Origin: Verrucomicrobiota bacterium
Lineage (GTDB): Bacteria > Verrucomicrobiota > Verrucomicrobiia > Chthoniobacterales > SZAS-18
Assembly (NCBI GenBank): GCA_018240025.1
Contig: JAFEGM010000003.1
Location: forward strand, 138,806 to 202,805
DNA length: 64,000 nt
Direction: 5' to 3'
Below the pieces are notes generated by a model. That model saw only the letters and a list, made by a program, of their open reading frames with translations, was not told where the DNA came from and did no database searches. The stretch's first letter is position 1. Each line of letters opens with the position of its first letter. The translations under genes and the position numbers were made by a program. This document shows positions 52,193-60,545 of this stretch, in pieces.

Positions 52193-53020
52193 ATGCCTTC
52201 CCTCGCGGCCCCCGAAGCCCCGTCCCGCACGGCGCGAATCACCCCCGCAGCCATCCGCGCCCGCAAGTTCACGGGGCCACGGCTGGCGGCGCTCACGGCT
52301 TACGATTACCCCACGGCCCGGCTGCTCGATGAAGCGGGGGTCGATCTGATCCTCGTGGGCGATTCGGTCGGCATGGTCGTGCTGGGGCATCCGGACACCA
52401 CGCACGTGACCATGGCCGACATGGTGCACCACACGCGTATCGCGGCCCGTGGGGTGGAGCGGGCGCTGGTCATCGGCGACCTGCCTTATCGCAGCTACGA
52501 AACCCCGGCGCAGGCGGTGGAGAATGCGCGCCGGCTGATCGACTGCGGCGCCCAAGCGGTGAAGCTCGAAGGCGGCGTGGCCATGCGTCGGCAGATCGAG
52601 GCCATCACGCAGGCCGGCATTCCGCTGGTCGGCCACATCGGCATGCTGCCACAGCACGTGCTCGAGGAAGGCGGCTACAAGCGCAAGGGCAAGGACGAGG
52701 CCGGCATCCAGGCGCTCCTGGCGGATGGCCGGGCGGTCGAGGAGGCCGGCGCGTTCGCCGTGGTGCTCGAGATCGTCGACCCGCCGGCGGCCGCGCGGGT
52801 GACGGCGGCGCTGGAGATTCCCACCATCGGCATTTCCTCCGGGCTCGACGTCTGCGACGGCGAAATCCTCGTCACGCACGATCTGGCCGGCCTGTTCCCC
52901 TGGTTCACGCCCAAGTTCGTCCGCCAGGAGGCCCAGCTCGGCCGCGAGCTGCGGGCCGCCGCCGAGCGCTACGTCGCGCGGACACGCGAGGTTCTTGTCA
53001 GTCCGCCGGCCGGCCGGTAG
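52193..53020 (+). CDS. panB: 3-methyl-2-oxobutanoate hydroxymethyltransferase
   Basis: A 275-residue TIM-barrel enzyme that makes ketopantoate from alpha-ketoisovalerate for pantothenate/CoA synthesis. Metal and substrate motifs: LTAYDYPTARLLDEAG, VGDSVGMVVLG, GDLPY, VKLEGG, GHIGMLPQ and the catalytic Glu in VLEIVD. panC is not in the window. It ends 9 bp before the nuclease gene. Confidence 0.97.
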   Translation: MPSLAAPEAPSRTARITPAAIRARKFTGPRLAALTAYDYPTARLLDEAGVDLILVGDSVGMVVLGHPDTTHVTMADMVHHTRIAARGVERALVIGDLPYRSYETPAQAVENARRLIDCGAQAVKLEGGVAMRRQIEAITQAGIPLVGHIGMLPQHVLEEGGYKRKGKDEAGIQALLADGRAVEEAGAFAVVLEIVDPPAAARVTAALEIPTIGISSGLDVCDGEILVTHDLAGLFPWFTPKFVRQEAQLGRELRAAAERYVARTREVLVSPPAGR

Positions 53021-53029
53021 CGTGCGGGG

Positions 53030-53482
53030 ATGTCGAAGCCGGTCGTCAAAGTGCAGGTCAAGGCGGTGCTCCCCACCAAGGAGGGCTGCGCCGTTTTTTT
53101 GGGCAATGACGACAAGGCCTTCATCATCTTCGTCGACCAAAGCATGGGTGCCGCCATCACGATGTTCATGCGCGAGACACCGAAGGAGCGGCCGCTGACG
53201 CACGACCTGATGGCTGACCTCCTCACCGCCATGGGCGCGAAGGTGCAGCGCGCGGTCATCAACAACATCAGCGAGTCGACGTACTACGCCCGCCTGATCG
53301 TCGAGGTGCAGAACGAGATCACGCGGCAGCGCAAGATCGTTGAGCTCGACTCCCGCCCGAGCGACGCCATCGCGCTCGCCATCCAGCAGAAAGCGCCGAT
53401 CTACGTTTCGCAGAATGTCTGGGACGATGTCGAGGACATGTCGGACAAGCTGCGGGAGATGGAAGGCGATTTCGAGGTCTAG
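53030..53482 (+). CDS. Bifunctional nuclease family protein (DUF151)
   Basis: A 150-residue protein of the DUF151/BFN family (bifunctional RNase/DNase). Family pattern: CAVFLGNDDKAFIIFVDQSMGAA, INNISESTYYARLIV and DSRPSDAIALAIQ. It probably acts on nucleic acids, but its biological role is unclear. It lies 9 bp after panB and may be cotranscribed with it. Confidence 0.9.
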   Translation: MSKPVVKVQVKAVLPTKEGCAVFLGNDDKAFIIFVDQSMGAAITMFMRETPKERPLTHDLMADLLTAMGAKVQRAVINNISESTYYARLIVEVQNEITRQRKIVELDSRPSDAIALAIQQKAPIYVSQNVWDDVEDMSDKLREMEGDFEV

Positions 53483-53535
53483 GGTCCGGTCCGAGGCCGG
53501 GAGGGACGTAGGTTCGGCGTTGAGCCTGACCGGGA

Positions 53536-53583
53536 AGTTCGAAACTCGAAGTTCGAAACTCGAAGGAAGTCCGAAGCTCGAAG
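53536..53583. repeat. RYTCGAA heptamer array
   Basis: Seven 7-bp units (GTTCGAA, ACTCGAA and variants) lie 50 bp after the nuclease stop. They are the same family and orientation as 50279-50326. This is the first repeat in the 707-nt gap 53483-54189. Confidence 0.85.
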
Positions 53584-53766
53584 GTTGAGGAACTCGCGCG
53601 ACTCCCTTTGCCGCTCCCAGGCTAGTCTGAACTCAGCAGCCGGCCTGCACGGCCCGGGCGTTAAGGCGATTCGGCAAGCGAAACGCGGGCGAATTCCGGG
53701 GCTGACGGGCTTTGGCCAGGCAGCGAGGCGTCCCTGAAGCGCCACTCTGGATGCGTGGCCGGCAAA

Positions 53767-54045
53767 CGCGCCGCGTCTGGGCTACCTAATGCCGTGCGCG
53801 GGGGCAGGCGCGCCGCATCTGGGCGGTCGAACACGATTCGCTGGCACAAACGCGCCGCGTCTGGGCTACCGAACGCCGTGCGCGGGGGCAGGCGCGCCGC
53901 ATCTGGGCGGTCGAACGCGATTCGCTGGCACAAACGCGCCGCGTCTGGGCTACCGAACGCCGTGCGCTGGGGCAGACGCGCCGCGTTTGGGCGGTCCAGC
54001 GCCGTCCGGCGGACCGAAAGGGCGCCGTCCGGGCCGTCGAACGCC
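53767..54045. repeat. 42-bp tandem array with alternating subunits
   Basis: Six units of exactly 42 bp start at 53767, 53809, 53851, 53893, 53935 and 53977, with a degenerate seventh. Two subunit types alternate. Both begin CGCGCCGC(G/A)TCTGGGC, then differ: A has CTACCGAACGCCGTGCGCGG, B has GGTCGAACGCGATTCGCTGG. The period is a multiple of 3, so both strands stay open in some frames, but no start or signal supports a gene. Confidence 0.9.
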
Positions 54046-54110
54046 GAAGAATCTCAAGGCCTGGCCCCGGTGCCGGGGAAGGAACATCTGCAGTCGAGTG
54101 CCGGAGAGGG

Positions 54111-54172
54111 ACTTCGAGTTTTGCCCTTCGAGCTTCCTTCGAGTTTCGAGTTTCGGGCTTCGAACTTCCCGA
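54111..54172. repeat. TTCGAG heptamer array, reverse orientation
   Basis: 7-bp units of TTCGAGY / TTCGAAC (complement of RYTCGAA) end 18 bp before the stop codon of the ArsR-methyltransferase gene. The array closes the 707-nt gap, so that gap has RYTCGAA-type arrays in opposite orientation at each end and the 42-bp array between them. Confidence 0.82.
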
Positions 54173-54189
54173 AGAGATGGCGTTCCTCC

Positions 54190-55131
54190 CTACTTCCTCC
54201 CTCCCGCCAGCACGGTCTGGAACGGATACGGCTCTTCCTCCTTCGCGACCACCGCCGCGTGGGTGGAGCGGAAGCCGGCCGCCTCCAGCATCTGCAGCAG
54301 TTCGACCTCGCTGAAGCCGAGCCAGAGGTCGGCATAAAGGTCGCGGGCCTGCTCGAACGTATGGGCCAGCAGATCGAGGATGAGGAGGCGGCCGCCGGGC
54401 TTCAGGATGCGATGCGCGGCGACCAGCGCGCCGCCGGGATTGGCGGCGTGGTGCAGCGCCTGGCTGAAGATGGCCAGATCGACCGATTCGGCGTCGATGG
54501 GCGGATTCTGAATGTCGCCCAGGCGGTACTCGACATTGCCGCAGCCGTGCGCGCGGGCCGACTGCGCGCCGAACTCGACCATCTTCTCGGAGCTGTCGAC
54601 GGCGATGACCTTCTGCGCGCTGCGGGCCAGCAGCTGCGCCAGTTCGCCTTCGCCGGCCCCGAGGTCGGCGATGACGAGCGGGGGCGTCAGCGCGAGGAGC
54701 AGATGGGCCAGTCCGCGCCACGAACGACCCGGGCAGTGGCTCTTCCCGTAGCGGCCGGCGATGCGGTTGAAGTAGTCCCGCGCCCGATCCTCCCGCTTGC
54801 GCAGCACCAGCGTGAGCGCGGCGCTGTCCGCCGCGGCCTCGGGGATCTCGCTGGCGCTGGCCTCGACCAGATCGCGCAAACGTGCCAGCGCGCTGCTGCC
54901 GGCCGGGCGCTGGGCGGCGCCGTAGTAGATGTTCTTCCCCGCGCGGCGGTCGCGTACCAGGCCGGCGGTCTTGAGCTGGGCGAGGTGGGTGGAAATGCGG
55001 CTCTGCCCCATGCCGAGGATCTCCTGCACCTCGGCCACCGTCAGCTCGGCGCGCTCGAGCAGGAGGAGCAGCCGCAGGCGCGTGGCATCGGCCAGGAGGC
55101 GGAGCGATTTGACGAGCGAGGCTTCGGGCAT
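54190..55131 (-). CDS. ArsR-type regulator fused to a SAM methyltransferase
   Basis: A 313-residue fusion. Residues 1-85 form an ArsR winged helix (LLADATRLRLLLLLE, GMGQSRISTHLAQLKTAGLV). Residues 110-313 form a class I methyltransferase with the SAM motif VIADLGAGEGELA, then VIAVDSSEKMV and LKPGGRLLILDLL. Such fusions occur near methionine/SAM cycle genes in other bacteria, where they are proposed regulators; no such genes are adjacent here. ATG 55131 is preferred over a GTG four codons upstream. Confidence 0.9.
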   Translation of the reverse strand: MPEASLVKSLRLLADATRLRLLLLLERAELTVAEVQEILGMGQSRISTHLAQLKTAGLVRDRRAGKNIYYGAAQRPAGSSALARLRDLVEASASEIPEAAADSAALTLVLRKREDRARDYFNRIAGRYGKSHCPGRSWRGLAHLLLALTPPLVIADLGAGEGELAQLLARSAQKVIAVDSSEKMVEFGAQSARAHGCGNVEYRLGDIQNPPIDAESVDLAIFSQALHHAANPGGALVAAHRILKPGGRLLILDLLAHTFEQARDLYADLWLGFSEVELLQMLEAAGFRSTHAAVVAKEEEPYPFQTVLAGGRK

Positions 55132-55187
55132 GGCGGCAGACACGTCACCTTTCCGGGGCGGTCGGGCCAGCGAAATGGCGCGGTCGC

Positions 55188-55976
55188 CTACTCAAACCGG
55201 AGCGCGCTGACCACCTCGTCGTGGCCCGCCCGTTCCACCAACGTGAAGGGCAGGCCGTGCGTCTCGGCCAGCTCGCGGCCTATGCGCGGCGGAATGAGGG
55301 TGTCTTCCCCGCCGTGGAAAATGCGCACCGCCGGCTTGGGCGAGGCGGCCAGGACCGCGGCGAGGGCGGTCCGATTGTCCCAGCGCTCGGTCAGGACCTG
55401 GCAGAGCGGCCAGCCGACGGTGCGCTGCGCCATGTCGAGCATCGAGGTGAACGGTGCCGCCAGGGTCAATTCTCGCACTGGCTGCCGGCGGGCGAATTCC
55501 AGCGCCGCCGCGCAGCCGAGGGAATGGGCGGTCACGCGCAGGCGCGAGCCGAGGTCCGGAAAGCGTTGGCGCAGCACCGGCAGGAAGGCGTCGAGCGACT
55601 CGCGCGCGCGAGCCAGCGACATCGAGCCGCCGTTGCGCCCATAGCCGGGGTACTCGTAGAGCACGTACCAACCTCGGCGACCCGCGGCCGGCACCCGCCC
55701 GAGCCAGTCGAGCGCGCGGGTGGCGTTGCCGCCGAAGATGACCGTGATGGGCGCGGTGGCGGGATCGCCCGTCTGCGGCGCCAGCACGTAGGCGAACTGG
55801 GCGAGATCGGCGGTCTGCCACGTCAGCGTTTCGAGGCCCGCGCCGGCGTCCCGACTGTACCCGCGGGGGAAGTACATCATGCGGTTCTGCGCCAGGTAGA
55901 GCAGCGCCGCCAGGGTCAGCCCGAGCACGAGCAGGAGGCGCAGCAGGATCACGCTGGTTTGCAGAAAAAGTCGCAC
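55188..55976 (-). CDS. Membrane-anchored alpha/beta hydrolase
   Basis: A 262-residue serine hydrolase with an N-terminal helix (residues 6-28) and the hydrolase fold facing the periplasm. The triad can be placed: Ser in AHSLGCA, Asp in HGGEDTLIP, His in ERAGHDEV. The lid residues fit the BEM46/YqkD-type family. The substrate is unknown. It lies 56 bp after the regulator gene in the same direction and divergent from the DACNV gene. Confidence 0.88.
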   Translation of the reverse strand: MRLFLQTSVILLRLLLVLGLTLAALLYLAQNRMMYFPRGYSRDAGAGLETLTWQTADLAQFAYVLAPQTGDPATAPITVIFGGNATRALDWLGRVPAAGRRGWYVLYEYPGYGRNGGSMSLARARESLDAFLPVLRQRFPDLGSRLRVTAHSLGCAAALEFARRQPVRELTLAAPFTSMLDMAQRTVGWPLCQVLTERWDNRTALAAVLAASPKPAVRIFHGGEDTLIPPRIGRELAETHGLPFTLVERAGHDEVVSALRFE

Positions 55977-56062
55977 GCTCGAAAAATTGCGCTTGGGCTC
56001 GATTCCGGCGAGTTCAGGCGTGAATAATTTTCCGCGCCGCCTAGTCTGCGCGCTCCCCTGCC

Positions 56063-57394
56063 ATGGCGATCGAACTCTCCAGCCCCCGCGACCTCGCGGC
56101 GCTCATCGACGAGCGCTGGCCGCAGGAGCCTGGGAGCGAGGCGGACCGGGCCGATCTGCGACCGGACCGGGCCACGCTGACGGAGCTGATCCGGGTGTGT
56201 TTTCAGGCCAGCCTGCTGCGCGAGGAAGCGCGGCCGGTGACCTTCCGACTGATTCTGGCGGAGCCGGGTCGATTCCCCGCCGAGCAGGGACCGCCGACGG
56301 GGTTGCATCGGCTGGAGCTGGGCGACTCGCGGCCGCTCAATCCGCTCGAGCTGCGTCGACTCTCGCCCGCGGCCAACGTGCATCGCAGCATGATCGGCGT
56401 GCGGGTCGATCCCGAGGAGGGCCTGCGCATCTGGGGCATCATCCACAGCGGGCTGAACTGGCTGCAGAACATCTACGGCGGTCGCGGCCACACGCAGGTG
56501 CTGCCGGAGGAACTCGTCGTCACCGTGACCGGCGCGGGCCGACTCGCGGTCGGCTTCGGCGCGGACATCATCGCGCGCTTCGACGGCACCCGCATTACCG
56601 GCCCGTCGCTCAACATCTACCAGGCCAACTGGCTCTCGCGCACCTTCGCCGAGTCGAGCGAGGAGCTGATGGAAATCCACAGCGCCGCCCGCGCCAAGGC
56701 CGGGGTGGAATGGGCGCAGCTCGACCCCGGGCTCATCCGCACCATCGCCACCCACATGATGCGCCGCATGATCAGCGCGGTGCGTTCCTCCGGGCACGGC
56801 GGCACCATCGTCATCATCCCGCCGGAGATGGCCACGGAATGCTGTGGGTCGAATCAGTTCATCAACGTCAAATACCGCCTGGCCGAGGGCGAGCCGCGGC
56901 GGCGTTTCCGCTCGCTGCTCAACGGCATCATGAACCGCCTGGCCTCGCTCCATGGCGAGGGTGGGGAGGTCGAGTGGGATCGGGCCCAGCCGGTCGGTTG
57001 GAAGGAGTATCTTTGCTGCAGCGACGAGAAGCTGAGCGCGATGGACGACGGCATTTTCGAGATGGCCCATCTCATCGCCGGCTGCACCGAAGTCGACGGC
57101 GCCGTGGTCCTAACCAAGCGCTTTGAGCTGCTCGGCTTCGGCGGCGAAATCAGCGGCCTCCTCCCCAACGTGGAAGTCGTGCACAAGGCCCGCGACATGG
57201 AGGGCCTCGTCTTCGAGGAGGAATCCACCGAGAGCGTCGGCACGCGCCACCGCTCCACCTACCGTCTTTGTCGCGCCATCCCCGAGAGTCTGGCCATCGT
57301 TGTCTCCCAGGACGGCGGCGTGCGCTTCGTCAAATACGAGGCCTACGGCGTGACCTTCTGGGACCAGAGCAGCACGAGCTCGCTAGACGTGTAA
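56063..57394 (+). CDS. DACNV-type (diadenylate cyclase-like) protein
   Basis: A 443-residue soluble protein. The N-terminal 300 residues contain an alpha/beta sensor-like region (NVHRSMIGVRVDPEEGLRIW, VTVTGAGRLAVGFGADIIA). The C-terminal about 110 residues resemble the DisA/DAC nucleotide-binding fold: DGA at 345-347 and GTRHR at 393-397, the two motifs that bind ATP and metal in c-di-AMP synthases. Proteins of this type are named DACNV and are predicted sensors rather than synthases. Here both motifs are intact, so cyclase activity is possible. The function is unproven. Confidence 0.75.
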   Translation: MAIELSSPRDLAALIDERWPQEPGSEADRADLRPDRATLTELIRVCFQASLLREEARPVTFRLILAEPGRFPAEQGPPTGLHRLELGDSRPLNPLELRRLSPAANVHRSMIGVRVDPEEGLRIWGIIHSGLNWLQNIYGGRGHTQVLPEELVVTVTGAGRLAVGFGADIIARFDGTRITGPSLNIYQANWLSRTFAESSEELMEIHSAARAKAGVEWAQLDPGLIRTIATHMMRRMISAVRSSGHGGTIVIIPPEMATECCGSNQFINVKYRLAEGEPRRRFRSLLNGIMNRLASLHGEGGEVEWDRAQPVGWKEYLCCSDEKLSAMDDGIFEMAHLIAGCTEVDGAVVLTKRFELLGFGGEISGLLPNVEVVHKARDMEGLVFEEESTESVGTRHRSTYRLCRAIPESLAIVVSQDGGVRFVKYEAYGVTFWDQSSTSSLDV

Positions 57395-57398
57395 GAGA

Positions 57399-57441
57399 AG
57401 GAAGAAGGAAGAAGGAAGAAGGATGAAGGATGAAGGATGAA
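57399..57441. repeat. GGAWGAA heptamer array
   Basis: Six 7-bp units, three GGAAGAA and three GGATGAA, start 5 bp after the DACNV stop. The complement array lies at 57569-57637, giving an inverted pair about 130 bp apart that encloses a weak GCAAA-type repeat and a GC hairpin. The arms could pair in RNA. Confidence 0.88.
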
Positions 57442-57568
57442 GGCGGGACCACAGGAAACGCAGAGGGCGCAAAAAATCTGGCGGACGGGACGAAGCGCGC
57501 GGAGCAGAGGCTCTTTTGCGCCTTTTGAATGTTCTGTGGTCGGATGTTCCTGCCCGCTCCCGGGCGCC

Positions 57569-57637
57569 TTCATCCTTCATCCTTCTTCCTTCTTCCTTCT
57601 TCCTTCTTCCTTAAGCCTCATCCTTCTTCCTTGAGCC
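57569..57637. repeat. TTCWTCC heptamer array, overlapping a gene end
   Basis: About eight 7-bp units (TTCATCC, TTCTTCC) run across the stop codon of the TPR membrane protein, so the last residues of that protein (KRLKEEG) are encoded by repeat sequence. Confidence 0.88.
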
Positions 57638-59387
57638 TTTTCAGCAGTGCGTTGTGCTCCGGGAGTCGGTCGGCAGCGGGGAGTTTCTCGACGATCTCCC
57701 GCGCTTCTGCGCGGCGGCCGAGGGCCTGCAGGGCGAGGGCGCGCTCGAAAGTGAGGGCGGGATGCTTCAGGCCGCGGGTGTCGGCCTCGTCGAGAACGCG
57801 CAAGGCGTCGGCGGGGCGGCCGAGCAGGCGCAGGGAGCCGGCGTAGGTGCCGACGTACACGATGCCGCCGGGCTGGGAGTTGTAGTTCTCCAGGGCGATC
57901 TGCGCGGCGCGGGCCATGTCCTGGCCGAGCAGCAGATTGGCCGTGGCGTAGTCGTTGCGGATCTGGAGCGAGTTCTCGCCCGCGGCCAGGAGGGCGCGGG
58001 CGGCATCGGCCACGTTGACGGTGTCGCGCTGCACGGCGGCGAAGTCGTACCAGGCGCGGAGCGCGACCCGATCCTGCGGGGAGAGCACGCCGATCTCGCG
58101 CAGGACGGCGAGTTGCTCCCGCGGCCAGTTCCACTCCCGCGTGCAGCGCTGCAGCACGGGCAGCGCGGCAGGTTCCTTAACGGCCAGGGCGAGCGCCCGC
58201 GTCCAGCGGTCGCGCCGGGCCGGCGGATCGCGTTCCCACTCGGCCTGCCGCGCGGTGCAGGCGAGGCGAAAGGCTTCCTGCAGGCTCCAGTCGCCGCGCC
58301 GCAGCAGATCCTTCAGCCGGGCCAGATCGTCGGCCCGGCGGGTCAGGAGCAAGCCGAGCACGGGCACGAACTCGCGCGCGGTCCAGAACTCGGCCGGCAG
58401 CGCCTGCTGGAAGAGCAGGGCGCGCTCGTGCTGACGCTGCTCGACCAGCCAGACGAGGAGCGCGAGCGAGGCGCGCCGATCCCGCAGGGTGAGGGGAATG
58501 GCCTCCTGCAGCGCGGCTTCCAGACCGGTCTCGTCCTTCGTCTCGCGCAGCAGGTCGAGCACGCGCGGCAGATCCACCGGCTCGGCATTGCGCGCCGCGG
58601 CCAGTTCGCGGGCCAGCGTCAACGCGGCGGGGTAGTCGGCCCGCCGCCGCGCCGCCTCGATGAGCAGCAGCGTGGCCGCGCGCCGGAAGCGCGGATTCGT
58701 CCGCAGGTCCTCGAGAACGCTGCGGCCCTCGGCCTCGGCATTCGACATGACGAGCAGCCGACCGAGCTCCAGCCGCGTGACCAGATCCGAGGCATCGAGC
58801 CGCGCCGCCTCGCGGATGGCCGCCTCCGCGGCGCGCGCATCGCCCTTGAGATAGACGAGCATGCCGCTGGCCAGCCGGCCGCGCGCCGAGGCCCGTCCCG
58901 CCTCGCTCACGAGTTGAAACTCCTTGGCTGCCGCCTCGCGCTGATCGGCTCGCAGCAGCGCGATGACCCATTCGATCCGCACCGCCTCGTCCTCCGGCGT
59001 CTGCCGCACGAGATCGGCCCAGGCCGCCGCCGCGCCGGGGAGATTGTAGGCACTCATCAGCCGCGCCCGCAGCCGCAGCACGGACGGACGCACCGGGGCC
59101 AGCGCGCCGGCCGACTCCATGCGTTTCATCGCCTCCTCGAACTCGCCGACCGCGAAGAGGGTCTCGCCCTCGCGCACGAGCGAGTCGGCATGACGGCCCT
59201 TGATGTAGCGCGAGACGGGGCGCGCCGCGAACCAGGCTATCAGCCCCACCACGAGCGCGGCGACGAACAGGAGGCGCCAGCGCCGGGCCGCGCGCAGGCG
59301 GTCGGCCTCATACTCCGGGTCCATGGAAATCCGGCGGGTCCCCAGGCCAAGGAGCTTGCGGACGAAGCTGACGAAGTCGGACCACAT
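57618..59387 (-). CDS. TPR-rich membrane-anchored protein
   Basis: A 589-residue protein. A short cytoplasmic start and one helix (38-55) anchor it. The rest is a superhelix of TPR-like pairs (for example GEFEEAMKRMESAGALAPVR, GDARAAEAAIREAARLDASD). No enzyme domain is seen; a scaffold at the membrane is likely. The start MWSDFVSFVRKL was chosen because codons further upstream look non-coding. The C-terminus lies in the heptamer array. It is divergent from the DHS-like gene. Confidence 0.82.
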   Translation of the reverse strand: MWSDFVSFVRKLLGLGTRRISMDPEYEADRLRAARRWRLLFVAALVVGLIAWFAARPVSRYIKGRHADSLVREGETLFAVGEFEEAMKRMESAGALAPVRPSVLRLRARLMSAYNLPGAAAAWADLVRQTPEDEAVRIEWVIALLRADQREAAAKEFQLVSEAGRASARGRLASGMLVYLKGDARAAEAAIREAARLDASDLVTRLELGRLLVMSNAEAEGRSVLEDLRTNPRFRRAATLLLIEAARRRADYPAALTLARELAAARNAEPVDLPRVLDLLRETKDETGLEAALQEAIPLTLRDRRASLALLVWLVEQRQHERALLFQQALPAEFWTAREFVPVLGLLLTRRADDLARLKDLLRRGDWSLQEAFRLACTARQAEWERDPPARRDRWTRALALAVKEPAALPVLQRCTREWNWPREQLAVLREIGVLSPQDRVALRAWYDFAAVQRDTVNVADAARALLAAGENSLQIRNDYATANLLLGQDMARAAQIALENYNSQPGGIVYVGTYAGSLRLLGRPADALRVLDEADTRGLKHPALTFERALALQALGRRAEAREIVEKLPAADRLPEHNALLKRLKEEG

Positions 59388-59526
59388 GGCGGGCACGAAC
59401 CGAGCGCAGGCGGACCGGGCAGCAAGCCGAATCGCACGGCAATCGCACCCACCGTTCGACCCCAAAACTTCCGCTCCGGCGCGGGTTTCGGATTTCGAAC
59501 CGCGGAATTCCGACTATAAGCCCGCC

Positions 59527-60531
59527 ATGCAATCCCCGGGTCCCGTTTCCCAGTTCCTCGCGCACCATTATCGTCACTTCAATGCCGCGGCCCTCGTCGA
59601 TGCCGCCAAGGGCTACGTCACGCACCTCGACCGGGGCGGGAAGATGCTGGTCACGCTGGCCGGCGCCATGAGCACGGCCGAGCTGGGGCTCTCGCTCGCG
59701 GAGATGATCCGGCAGGACAAGATCGCCGCCATCTGCTGCACGGGCGCGAATCTGGAGGAGGACATCTTCAATCTCGTGGCGCACGATTTCTACGAGCGCG
59801 TGCCGCATTACCGCGACCTCACGCCGCAGGACGAACAGGGCCTGCTGGAGCGGCACATGAACCGGGTGACCGACACCTGCATTCCGGAAATGGAAGCCAT
59901 GCGCCGCATCGAGTCGGCCGTGCTCGAGGAGTGGGTCGCGGCCGATCAGGAGGGCGAGCGCTACTTCCCGCACGAGTTCATGTACAAGATCCTGCGCAGC
60001 GGAAAGCTGAAGGATTCGTATCAGATCGACCCGAAGAACTCCTGGATGGTCGCCGCCTGCGAGAAGAATCTGCCGATGTTCGTGCCCGGCTGGGAGGATG
60101 CCACCCTCGGCAACATGTACGCCGGCCACGTCATCAGCGGCGACGTCAAGAACGTCCACACCGTGCGCACGGGCATCGAGTACATGATGTCGCTGGCCGA
60201 GTGGTACACGGCCCAGTCCCAGCAGCTGTCCGGCGCCGACGAAGGCGTGGGCACGATCGGGTTCTTCCAGATCGGCGGTGGCATCGCGGGCGACTTCCCC
60301 ATCTGCGTCGTGCCGATGCTGCATCAGGATCTGCAGCGCACCGGCGTGCCGCTCTGGGGCTACTTCTGCCAGATCAGCGACAGCACCACCAGCTACGGCA
60401 GCTACTCCGGCGCGGTGCCCAACGAGAAGATCACCTGGGGCAAGCTGGGCATCGGCACGCCGAAGTACGTGATCGAGAGCGATGCGACCATCGTCGCGCC
60501 GCTCATCTTCGCGCACGTGCTGGGCTGGTAG
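59527..60531 (+). CDS. Deoxyhypusine synthase-like protein lacking the active-site lysine
   Basis: A 334-residue protein of the deoxyhypusine synthase (DHS) superfamily. The NAD-binding and C-terminal motifs align well: AGAMSTAELG, CTGANLEEDI, ITWGKLG and ESDATIVAPLIFA. At the place of the eukaryotic GGGVVKHH, where the Lys forms the spermidine imine, this protein has GGGIAGDF (250-257), so the Lys position is Gly255. Bacteria of this group have no hypusine-modified EF-P that I know of. It is probably a polyamine-linked or other NAD enzyme. The start MQSPGPVSQF is supported by the following domain. Confidence 0.9.
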   Translation: MQSPGPVSQFLAHHYRHFNAAALVDAAKGYVTHLDRGGKMLVTLAGAMSTAELGLSLAEMIRQDKIAAICCTGANLEEDIFNLVAHDFYERVPHYRDLTPQDEQGLLERHMNRVTDTCIPEMEAMRRIESAVLEEWVAADQEGERYFPHEFMYKILRSGKLKDSYQIDPKNSWMVAACEKNLPMFVPGWEDATLGNMYAGHVISGDVKNVHTVRTGIEYMMSLAEWYTAQSQQLSGADEGVGTIGFFQIGGGIAGDFPICVVPMLHQDLQRTGVPLWGYFCQISDSTTSYGSYSGAVPNEKITWGKLGIGTPKYVIESDATIVAPLIFAHVLGW

Positions 60532-60545
60532 GCTCCGCCCCGCCG

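Noticed and set aside
53755..55644. A plus-strand repeat-protein gene starting in the 42-bp array
   Set aside because: The frame continues antisense through the ArsR-methyltransferase gene and has no start context or signal; the repeats stay open only because the period divides by three.
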